From contig OZ034967.1 of NCBI GenBank assembly GCA_964030785.1, positions 57,842,665-57,906,664 on the forward strand: DNA of 64,000 bases, written 5' to 3'. The notes under the pieces were generated by a model. The model had not been told where the DNA came from, did not search any database, and worked only from the letters and a program-made list of their open reading frames with translations. Within the stretch, counting starts at the first letter, position 1; each line of letters starts with the position of its first letter. Below are positions 32,201 through 42,900 of this stretch, one piece after another. The DNA is from Siderastrea siderea. Lineage: Eukaryota > Cnidaria > Anthozoa > Scleractinia > Rhizangiidae. The position numbers and the translations under genes are program-made.

Positions 32201-35200
32201 AATGAAAGCATACTGTAGAGACTCGCCAGTTTTCTGATCTCTTATTACTTCACAACTGTAACAAAACATGAAAGAAAATAACATACTAGAGCATGATTGC
32301 CTGACAACTATGTGTGAGTTCCATTATGGTACAAGTTTATTCCACTGCCAGTTAAGTATAACTATTGTTTTCAATATAATAAAGGCTAAGATCTACCAAT
32401 TTCTCTTCAATTCCTGGCAAAATTGTCGGCTGAGAATTACAATTAACTCTTGACTTAACGTTCAGATTAATTCTTGACTTTAATTTTCAGATTAACTCTT
32501 GATTCAGCTAGACCAAAAACTCAATAGCTGTTATACTCTTGAATTTACTCGTGCAGCTCATATTTTCTCTTGTAGGAACATCTAGTAGGCTTCCATGATC
32601 AAATTTTGCGTGCGACGTTTGATCTGCAGGTGCAAATTTTATGTGCCAATATACTTTTAATAATCCTCTACTCTACATAAACCCTGCACTATCTAAAAAA
32701 TGGTTTGGTGTGAATTAGTCATACATTAATTAGTTATAGGTACCTTTTAATGGATCCAAATCTCCCAAAGATTATCTCTAAGTCTTGATCTTGAGTGACA
32801 GGATTCAGTTTACACACAAAGAGAACATTATCAGGGGGCTTGATGTCAGCATCTGGAATATCACCAACCTAAAAATTACAAGCAAAGTTAGTAACTGGCA
32901 AAAGTACAGGAATTTTAAAATTATATACCACGAGTCTCCTTGCAGATTAGCCCAGAAATACGCTTGATGCCACTGAACCATGTCAGCTGCACTTCCCCTG
33001 AGTGCAGCTTTCCTTTTATATAATTCACGTGAGGTGTCTACCATTACCTTACATCTAGCCCTCTTGTTGAGGATCAATTTTGTGACTTCCTCAGATGGTG
33101 AACAATTCGCAAGACGTAAGAGCAAGAAAACAGGCCAGACTGAAAAGAGTGGAACACTCCAACCTACTGGCAATAAAAAAATTCCTTTGGCAGCACACAG
33201 ATATCCATGTCTCTTGTGCTGACCTTGTTGTAGCATTAATACATGCTCACAGTTATTTCACCCATGAACACACCTGATAGCTACATCAATCTTGGTTGCC
33301 ATTTCCACCAACTCAGTGAAATACAGCACTGCTGGTTTAAAGTGACATGTGCAACCAATTTCTAAAATTGCCAGAAGATAATTTTGGCAAAAATATTACA
33401 AAACTAGCTAGCTCAAAATTACTGCAGATTCAGCAAAGAAATGTCACCCCACTGACAACAATTATCATGTTATCATACACATATTAAACACTTATTTTAA
33501 GTGGCAAAGTGGCAAAGTGAGCCACCAAGTCATTCATTCTTCAGTAGAAAACCTACTCAACAACATTCTGGATAATCAAGAATGATGAATACTCCCTAAA
33601 GACAACTCAAAAGTGAATACATTATCAGACAAGATTTAGGTGTCTCAGTAATCACATGCAGATGGCTTAAAAAGCAATGTGCTTGATGCCATATTTTCAA
33701 ATAGTGCTCCCAATCAATTTACACTAGGCAACATGGAGGAAACAACGTTGGATTCAAGAAAATACTCACAGCCAAACTTGCAAATGTCCATAAATAAAAT
33801 AAGACCATAATCCTGAATAATCAAGGTTTGACTGTAGCCACCTACTTTGTCTGAAGGCTACGACCAAAGTTGGTGAAAATCTGTGCAATTTCTAGTATTA
33901 GAGCGCTTTTCAAATGACTGTCATAAAACCAAAACCAAAGCAATTACATCAGCCAATCGCGACGAACACAAATTACCCAATGAACCAATCAGAACTCGAA
34001 GCAAATACATGTAACAGGCGCCAAGCGCGGGAAAACGCGTGCGAGGGTTGCCGAGCAAGTCGCGATTGGTTTGAGTTTTACTTCTGATTGGTCGAGAAAG
34101 TGGCACGAGATTTTTTCACCAATCACAAAGCGAAGTAAAGCAAAACCAAAGCAAAACGCGAACTACTTTCGACAGTCAATTGAAAACCGCTCTAATCAAA
34201 AGTATTACATGTAAATTGAACATCAAAAGTCATTGAAACTCCTGATCAATAAACTAGACTAAATTTACCATTTCAAGAATCTGTGTGCCAGCTTTGAGCT
34301 CTCTTTCCTCGATCATTTCCTCAACCTCTTCCACAGTTTTGCCTTTGGTGTCATCAATCTCTTCATCAGCTCCAATACGGCCACTCTGAGAGTAATAAGA
34401 CATGCCGAATCAATGTTACAAGAATAATTAACAAATGCAAACCAATTACTGTAATTAAGCTTTATTGAGCTCCCACAAGTCTCCAGACATGTCTAATCAT
34501 ACCACAAGGAAAATTGATCACATTGATGCTTGATGCCTCTGATACATGAAAAAGGTTTGACAACTTTTTGATATCTTTTTTTTCAATCTTTCACCTTTTG
34601 GAAGACACTTGATGACAGCTTCTTGCACTTTGACAGTTCAGTTAAAATATGGAAGACAAATAGTTGGCACATACCAATAACAATGAAAAAAATAAGTGGT
34701 AACAGTAGATGAAACTGTCCACTGAAACAAACACATGCTTGTCAACTGAAGAAAATCTCACAACTTGATCGTGACCATTTCCCTAAATTTGACTTCCTTG
34801 CTGAGCACTTGTGTTGATACAGCAGTCTTCAACTATCTCGAACACACGAGGAAAACCAAGAAATGATCGAGATATCAGGGGTTCGAGATACATGTAGCCA
34901 ATGGTAATCAAAGGGAGCAAATCACCCAAGGGAAATAAGCCTCAGTTTGGGATACTGGTAGCAGGGGATTCAAGATAGTGGGAAATCTACTGTACATTTA
35001 GTTTGAATGTTGTTAATGCTGCAAAACAGATGATGATCTTACATCCAGCTGTTCTTTGGTTGGTTCAGGTGATCGATCAGGTATAACCAGGCCACTTGGG
35101 TCATCATATGGGTCATCCAGGATTACAGTGTGGTTTATTCTGTGTTCAAATAATAATTTCATACTCTGTTATAAGGTTAAAATTAACCTAAAAGGAAAAG

Positions 35201-38200
35201 AAACTGCCTGCTTACAGTATGGTCCCTTCCATATTGGTGGTTTGCAACCAATCCCTAGAGATTCAAATGACAATGGCATTACAGCCAATTTGGTGTACCA
35301 TAACAAAAAAATGAATAACAATAAATGAGAAACCTTTTGTGAATAGTACACCAACAAGGCAGCGATGACGCTACATGCAAGCCAAGAATATTTTGTGATA
35401 ATAATAACAATAATAGTAATAATAATGACAATAATGTTTGGACTGAAGAACACTTGGGTGCAATCTTAGCGATCCTAATTTCTTGAATATAGCTGGTCAA
35501 ATTCATGGGCACATTTTGAGTGAGCTGCAATAAAAAAGTAGTTTTATTACAGACTGCATAGTCACATAAATTGTTGTACCTGATGTCTTGATAAGGTCTG
35601 TGTTCATCATCACAGATTGCATCGTTCAGTTTATCCAGGACATCAAATCCTTCAACAACTTCAGCAAATACAGTATGAACACCATCCAGGTAATCAAGAT
35701 CATCTCCCAGGGTGATGAAAAACTGAGCAAAGATTGAAAAGCAGCATCTGTTAGCTTTGTTATGGTGCAGAAGAAGTACCTGTATTTTCGCATAATGCTT
35801 GCAGAGGAGAGTGACAGCAGAAGCGGACATTACACTGTCTGAGTCACTGGGCTGTCATTAACTTTTGAGTAGCCTGTTACCTTGATCTTCACAGCTGTAA
35901 CAACCTTGTTGCTTTGTGAGCAAATTAGACCAACAAGAGGACAAGTTCACCTATAACATCAAGGTGCCATCAAGCATACTCAGCAGTAACCGGTGTCACA
36001 GGTTTCGGCCCTTAACGACAGCCCTGTGAGTGTTGTCTTCCTTCCACTCAAACTTGCCCCTCCCAATCAAGTACATTTGTATTGTTCAAATGCTTCAACC
36101 AGTTCTGAGCCACATTAAGCTACTTTACACTACTGATTTACAGGGTATCATTAAGATGAGGACTGGTATTTACTGTAAAATTCCATTCCCATAATTGGTG
36201 ATCTCAAACAAATACTTACTTAATCTGCCAGTGGGTAAAAGAAGTGATTTGCATTTTACCAAGATGGTACCAGAGAATAATGAAAGCAGCCTTTGGTTAA
36301 CAATTAATATTGGTAACTTACTTGTGAGCCATGCAAGTTGTCTCCATTATTTGCCATGGAGACAGTCCCTCTTTTCTTATGTTTAATGCGAGGCTTGGCT
36401 TCTGCTTCAAAGAACTTAGCTTGATCTCCATAGAGAAACCTAAATGAAGATAAAAATTATAGAAAAAATAATAAATAAAAAAGCACTGTCGACTGATATG
36501 TGTTACTGTCAACAGAAGTTTTTGCTAAGAATTGTCAAGTTCAAAATATCACCTTTCAGCATTCTGATTCCACTTAATTTAGTATCCTTGTCAAGAATTT
36601 AGAAATACCTCACAACAATACATGTATGTCACCGTTTGCCAGCCTGCAGAAAATGGCAAAACTTGATAAAATCTTGCAAATGCAGAGTCAGTTATGGAGA
36701 CATTTAGGGTAGTTCTAACTTTTGAGTCTGTGGATGAAATCCTATGGTGTGACCATTCAAATGAAACCGCTTCAGCAGTACTTTCACATGGTACTATTTG
36801 TTTTGTAGGATTTGAAAAAATGAAATTTAGGATTTTTCTTGAATTTTTACTTTGGCCACTACTAGGAGTGAAAGGGTTAAATGGTGTACAAGAAGGAATC
36901 CTGCACATATACTAGCCATGCTCTGCAAACTGAACCATAGCCTGCGTGCAGACATCTCCTATTTCCTTCCACCCGCGAAAAAGGGACGTCTGCAAAACGG
37001 CGTCGCTAATCGTGTTCCAGTATCCTGCTGTTTTTCAGGAATTCGTGGAAAGTGCTTTTATTGGTTGCTTGACAATAGCCACTGTTAGAAACAACTCTGA
37101 TTGGCTTCATCGGGAAATGCTCGAGATAATGTATCCCATCTACATTTAGCGGGGTTTTCCATTGATCAAAACATGTCCGATTGTGGGTTGTTTCTTGACT
37201 ATTCTGAAAAACAACGACAGAAACCTTGTGAAAAGTCGCAGTGAATTTAAAGTTCAGGAAGAAATCCTTTCTCTTCAGTTCATCATACGTGAAACATCGC
37301 CATACATTTGTAGATCGTGCGTGGGAAAGTTGCGAAAGCGGAGAGGTCTTTACGCCAACTAGTCCACGCAGGCTATACGCCAACGTGAGAAAAATCGAGG
37401 ACGAACTTCTTAGCGATTATAGTTCCAAAGCTTTCAAGGCAGGACTTACAGTAAAAAAAAGATCGAGACACTAGGAAAGGACAGTGTAGGAACTTCGGCT
37501 TCTCCCGAGAAGCGAATTCTTTTGGAGGAGTCGGTAGATCGTTCGTCGAACGCGCTCAGTTCGCTGGTTACGTCAACTCCTGTGAAAGCCGTTCGCAATG
37601 CTTCTGTGAGAAAAATTCAGATTCCTCCTCTTAGCCCGGTTCGACCTCCGATCATGGAGCGATCAGAGGGAAACGATTCTGGCACAGAAAACAAAACTGT
37701 GTTATCATAATTTATGCGAAATTTAAAACCCGAACAGCAGGATACTGGAACACGATTAGCGACGCCGTTTCGCAGACGTCCCTTTTCCGCGGGTGGAAGG
37801 AAATAGAAGACGTCTGCACACAGGCTAACTGAACCACTGTTGATTTTATTCCAACCTATAACAGCACACCTATCTCCTTGATAATGCGTTAATGTTTGTA
37901 AGGAGAAATTAACACCTGAGTACCTGAAAACAGACTCTCCTCCATTGCCACGTCCAGTTGGGTCTCCAGTCTGAGCCAGAAAGTTTTGCTAAGAGCATTT
38001 GAAGAAAACCAAAATATGCACATTTTAGAATCACAAGAATCAGCAATACAAAAGGTAAATGGGTAAAGATAAAGTTCAGTTCCCAAGAGACTGAATTAGC
38101 CAGGAAATTTATACATGTACTTCCCCTCCCACTTCCAGGAAGACATGCTTGTCCATCACAAGGTTAGCCTCCCAGCTATCACTGTGCTTTACAATAACAC

Positions 38201-39759
38201 GCGAGCTCTCCGATTTTTCGAACCTCCAAAGGAAATGGAAATTGGTTCGAAAAATCGGGAGTTTGAAAAATCGAAGGTGGCATCAAATCACACCTGTTGT
38301 ACCGTGGTATTGTTTTATAAGATCCAAGAAGGCAGACAACAACGGCATATCACTCTTGTTAATGTGTGAACCATATCTATTTACCAACAAAACAAAAACA
38401 AAACTAAAATTTAAGGACTTAAGCCAATTTCGGCAGAACAGAAACCAGTACTGTACTGATGCAGGTGTCTATAATTTGCGCGGACTCTTGACTGCATTTC
38501 CTTCCCCTTACTGTATCAGAAAAAAGTACCCTGCACTCCACAGTTTAAAGGAACAGCAAAATATTAATGTGCTACGGCAAGAGAACTAAACGAAGGAACT
38601 TTCATCATGAAAAGTAATTCAAGACCCTCGATTGTGTAACAACGGCGTTGTACTTTCTTATGACTTCAATGACAGATTTGTCATTTCCTTTGCAATAAAA
38701 AATGCATGAAAACACCTTCTCCAGAACTTGTTAATTGCATTCAGGTGTGTATGTGGCTAAAACCCGTTTTTGTTGGTTCCTGAGTTTTCAGAGTTCGAGA
38801 AATCGAATGTAAATTTTTAAACAGAAGAAAGAATTAGTTCGAAATATCAGGAGTTTCGAAAAATTGAGCATTCAAAAAATTGGGGGTAAAATGAAGCAAA
38901 TCCAAGGGAAATGACTTATGGCTCGAAGAATCAGGAGTTTCGAAAAATCGAGTATTCAAAAAATCGGAATTCCACTGTAGTGGGTCTTTAGAGGTTCAGC
39001 AGGTCAAGTTCGAGCACTATGACTGATGCATTTTGATCCACTTTGTGAGTTTCTGTTTTTCTTGGTTCCTGGGTTGTGAACGAAATTTTTAAGACTGACA
39101 GCAGTAAAAACTGAAATTGTCAGTTGGGTTTTAAAGTTCAGAATTTGCCTGTGACTGAAAGGCACATCAAGTTTCTGATTCAATCACTTTGGGCTCATGG
39201 ATCATATTAACTTTGATACTTTTGTGTCAAAATTTGTTATCAATAAGAGTTCAGACATAAAAACTGATGTCAATTTTTTAGTATTGCATGTAATGCACAT
39301 CACTAAAAATGCCTTTGCAAGCACCAGATCTGGAAGAGTTCTTCTGTCAGGCAAGCCCCACACTTTTTTAAGGTATGTATTGCAGCACTTTCCCTATGCT
39401 ATGTCTCATCACTTGGCAATTAATAGCAACGCTCGTGGAAGTCAAGTTAGTGCTACTACTGAAAAGGATTAACTCACCTGCACAGAATGAAACAAGCAGT
39501 AATTATAATACTTTATCTTGCACAATTTTAAGAAGTTGAGAGATGCTGAAAAAAACATAAATATTTAACCTTTAAGGTTTAATTACCTCACTCACGGCAG
39601 CTTAATGCAAAAAGAGTTCTTCGAAATTCACTACGTTTGTAATCAGTTGAAAGAATTTGAGACTCATTCTTTTTCATCATCTGTCTTACCTCGTGGCCTT
39701 TCATCTGTGAACAGGTCAATCACAATATCTCCCAATGTCGTTTCAAGAAGAACAGACAT
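29254..39759 (-). CDS. PPIL4: Peptidyl-prolyl isomerase-like 4 (cyclophilin + RRM)
   Basis: Minus-strand exons: 39690-39759 (start [11 protein letters not shown]), 39478-39545, 37924-37988, 36322-36439, 35580-35722, 35043-35139, 34269-34385, 32744-32868, 32189-32255, 30780-30891, 30321-30395 and about 29254-29648. The first ten junctions are canonical and in phase. Residues about 1-165 form the cyclophilin domain ([45 protein letters not shown]). An acidic linker follows, then an RRM ([12 protein letters not shown], then [10 protein letters not shown], then [17 protein letters not shown]). This order is that of PPIL4, a nuclear spliceosome-associated cyclophilin. The tail is Arg/Lys/Asp/Ser-rich. 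Two oddities: the exon ending 30321 has a GC donor and a phase that does not fit the next exon, and the tail frame stops at 29447 unless one base of an A4 run (29458-29461, T on plus) is ignored. The end coordinate is therefore provisional. Confidence 0.92.
29780..30215. mobile_element. Probable MITE in the PPIL4 tail intron
   Basis: Near its ends, ATCCGTTTTCAGTTG on the left faces GTTGAAAACGGAT on the right, and the interior is rich in CGTTTTC/GAAAACG motifs. It lies between exons 30321-30395 and 29254-29648. I could not fix a target duplication. Confidence 0.5.
31147..31291. mobile_element. Hairpin MITE in a PPIL4 intron
   Basis: Ends GGCCTTAGTTGTTCAAA and TTTGAACAACTGGGGCC are inverted. 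The inner arms (ATCCAGTGGATAAAATGTAC against GTACATTTTATCCGCTGGAT) form a strong palindrome. Non-coding. Confidence 0.7.
33898..34195. mobile_element. MITE, copy A of a family also at 49.8 kb
   Basis: Left end TTAGAGCGCTTTTCAAATGA and right end TCAATTGAAAACCGCTCTAA are inverted repeats with GACTGTC/GACAGTC inside. The interior has AACCAATC and ACCAAAACC motifs. It lies between two PPIL4 exons. Confidence 0.7.
36938..37827. mobile_element. MULE-like element carrying a captured gene fragment
   Basis: An 890-bp element in a PPIL4 intron. Termini TAGCCTG and CAGGCTA belong to long inverted arms of about 100 bp (for example GCGTCGCTAATCGTGTTCCA against TGGAACACGATTAGCGACGC). ACTGAACCA is duplicated exactly at 36929-36937 and 37828-37836. 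The 9-bp duplication fits Mutator-like elements. Between the arms, about 700 bp is not terminal sequence but a degraded protein-coding fragment, described separately. There is no transposase, so it is non-autonomous. Confidence 0.85.
37162..37710 (+). pseudogene. Captured zinc-finger-like gene fragment in the MULE
   Basis: The first frame reads a CPIVGC pair and later [19 protein letters not shown]: two Cys pairs about 50 residues apart, consistent with a treble-clef-type zinc site. It then stops, but the same protein resumes in a second frame ([17 protein letters not shown]) across a short duplication of CGCCAAC. It shifts again after an A8 run into a Ser/Pro-rich tail with [10 protein letters not shown] and [10 protein letters not shown]. 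Frame breaks make it non-functional as written. I infer the pieces derive from one host gene, which I cannot name. Confidence 0.55.
38180..38980 (-). mobile_element. pogo-like non-autonomous element, ancestral-type copy
   Basis: The right end reads AAAAAATCGGAATTCCACTG then TA, matching the terminus of the larger element at 53854-56100 (CAGTGGAATTCCGATTTTTCGAA). Internal sequence matches the two outer parts of that element in reverse, including a degenerate ORF around [17 protein letters not shown]. It lacks the 1.45-kb insert found there. The left end is eroded. It lies in the PPIL4 intron upstream of exon 37924-37988. Confidence 0.65.
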
Positions 39760-39946
39760 ATTAGCAGTTTCAAAAGCAAGCAAAAAGAAAACAGTCAAAC
39801 AAAACGCTGCCAACTACAACTCCTCAACGAAACCGCCATGTTGCTTTGCACGCATGGAGTCCTGGGTACTAATTTACTTTGTCATGTTACATGCCGCTTA
39901 CATAAAGTGTTGTACAAAAGAGCGGGCTTTACGATCTCAAAACAAA
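39760..39946. promoter_or_regulatory. Bidirectional promoter between PPIL4 and SKA3
   Basis: Only 187 bp separate the PPIL4 ATG (39759, minus) and the SKA3 ATG (39947, plus). The interval contains AACCGCCATGTTG, a match to the YY1 site (AAnATGGCGGC on the minus strand), and ACTACAACTCC, similar to the first half of the ZNF143/SBF motif. No TATA box is evident. Sharing of regulation is inferred from the spacing. Confidence 0.6.
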
Positions 39947-42900
39947 ATGACTTCTTGCGACGAATTTTTTGGCCGTCTGCGAAAGCTTGCAGTCAATGTT
40001 GACAAGGAATCCAACGAACTGAAAGGGATTCTAGAGAATTCGGAAATTTCTGTTTACAATGAAAATCGAGCCTGCCTTCTTCTCCGGGAAACTCTCTCTG
40101 AAGTTAAAGACTGCAAGGTACATAAGACTTACTTAAGCTTAACCATCGGTAGAGACCGGGATGAGCCACATTGACTATCGAAAATCGCTCATCACAAAAA
40201 GTGTTGGTTGGGTAATGTTTGATAGCAAACAATATTTTATCCTTTTGCTATGTCATTCTGATTCAAAACGATGTTGGATGCAAATCCTTGATCCTTTCTT
40301 GAAGTGCATGAAGACTATGTAGAGTCTATGTATGCACAAGTTGAATATGATTGGAGAAATCTGTCATCTGTTTATATCTCCCTTTACTCGATTCCTAAAG
40401 CCGCGGCCACACGAGCAATTTTTTGCTTGCGATGGTGATGCGATTTTTTTGAAATTGTCGCGTCGCCAGCGCGCGGCGAGAATCGCCTATGTAGCCACCC
40501 TCTGACGAAGTTCGTGATTTTGTCACAAAAATTTCAACTCATTGAATTTCTCGCGATTTTTTTCTGCGATTTTTCCATCTGTCGCATCACCTGTGCGAGG
40601 GTGGCTACACATGCGATTTTCTCCGCGCGCTGGTGACGCGACAATTTTCAAAAAAATCGCATCACCATCGCAAGCAAAAAATCGCTCGTGTAGCCGCGGC
40701 TTAAATCTATCTGACATTTTGAATTAAAGGGATAAGTTAATGAACTTGGTTACAAGATCTTAGTAAAAACAAACTGGATACCTATTAAATTTTTACTTTG
40801 CCTCACTCTTATCTGTTTATTTATTATTTTATTTATTTATTTTAATTAATTGTTTTGATCAGAGAGAAATCAATGGCAAAGTTGAAGAAGTACAACAAAA
40901 CCACCTGTTTGAAGATTTCATCTCTGCTTGTGGGAGACTCATGACACAAACAAAAGAACAAATAAATGAACTTGAGACTCACCTCGAAAAGTATGGCTAC
41001 ACCAGGCCTAAAGGTAATGTTTTAGTCTCAAGATCAAAATAAAATTCCAGTCTGCCACATATTTGTTTGGTAATACATCAAGGAAAAAACCTCCAGAAGA
41101 AAATTGACGGTTGACACCTAAGTAGGGATTTTGACATAACTTGATGTCCTTGTCATTTGACTGTCACAAAAAAGGTTACCCAAGGGGCTGGGAGTTGACA
41201 ATCACTAGTTGTCTGGGGATAGGGAAATTGACTCTGCTTCCCTGAAAATGTCAAAATTCTCTGAGTTCACCTGCCCCCCACCCCACCCCCTGGGACGCAA
41301 ATTATAATGATAAATGCATAGAAATTTTGGTCCCCTTATTTTCTTTGACAAAAGGCAGGGCCTCCTGAGTTCTGACATAGGGTATGGGCTTTTGACATTT
41401 TGGCCTGAAAAGCTGTGGGGAAAGTTTAGGGTTGGATCCAAAATGTTGTGTGTTAGTATTCTGGAGCTTCCCCCGGGTGACACATTCCCACTCAAATTTC
41501 TGATGGGAAGCCTAGAGGTTACTTCACTATGAGATTCTTTTGTCATGGAAATCCTTATTTTGCAGAGGCAAACATTAATGCCATTAGCATGGAGAAGTAA
41601 TTACTACATGAATACTACCTTTGTTTCAGAAATTTTGCCTGATCTGACATATTCAACCAAGGCAGAGGGAGGCTCCCATGATGATCAGACAAAGTGAGTG
41701 ACAGAGATCTATCAGTCATCACACTTAGGATTGCACCCACAGTCATACCACATTGAACCATTTTAATGCAATGTTTGACTCAGCAGAGAAACTTCAAATG
41801 ATCAGACATTCATAAAATAGATATTAATTATGATGTATTAAGTTGTTTGACAAATCTCATCCGATGTTCAGTTCAATTCAAGTATAAATTTAAACTTGTT
41901 AATGTTTTATTTCCCACTGACAATGTACCTGATGTGTTATTCATTCAGTGATGCTATGGAAACATCTGAGACAAACTGTCCTGTTTCAAGCTCAGAGCAG
42001 TCAGACAGTGGTGATGGGGATGTCCCATTTGACGATGGTTTAGATGCTGTGCAAGACACACTCCTGAAAACAAACCAATCTGAGCAGATTGATAACAAAG
42101 GTAACACCTTTCGCTTCAGAATCACTGATCAACACACCTGCAGGAAGAAGTTACAGGCAAAACAGACTGTCACACTCATTAGTTAAGTATTTCTCAACAT
42201 CTTTAGTATGGCAGACTGCTATACTCAGGAAAGTTTTGCTCAACACCTTTCATATGGCAGACTATTACATGCAGGAACGTTTTCCCCAGCATCTGTCATC
42301 TGGTAGTAAATGGATTGCAACCATTAGTATATTGTCTACGATTTCCCCTTGAGCCAGTAGTCCTGATAAGGATTGTCGGTTGAAACATCTTTAGTCATTT
42401 TCCCCAGCCACCTTGGGTACTTTGTTCAAGTATTTGCTTCCAAAAAAATTTTTACCTGATTTTGAAAGTTGCCCTTCTGCTTAAAACTTTAATGAAAACC
42501 CTTGCATCCGGAGTGTACAGTGATTGAAATTAAGGGTGGATGAAAAAGGACTTTTTCAGGCTGACATCAGTCAACAATTTCATAAGGTCTTCCTCAGCCA
42601 GCTTGAAATGCACAAGAAGACAGACGAGTACTCTGCTACACCAGGCTAAATTGTAAGGCAGTCATTCAAACTGTTTTCATGAAGTATTATATTTTGACAG
42701 AAAATGCTGAAGATCTTCTTAAGTCACCTGTGCCACCAGAAACATTCACCAAAATGATTGAGGTGACTCCGCAAACGCCATTTGGAACCAAACAGGGGAT
42801 ACTACAGGATAAAGGGCAACTGACACCCTGTTCAACCCCAGAAGCTCCACAAACAACAACACCAATGATAAAATCAAGAGTTGTCAGTGTGGCCACAGAT

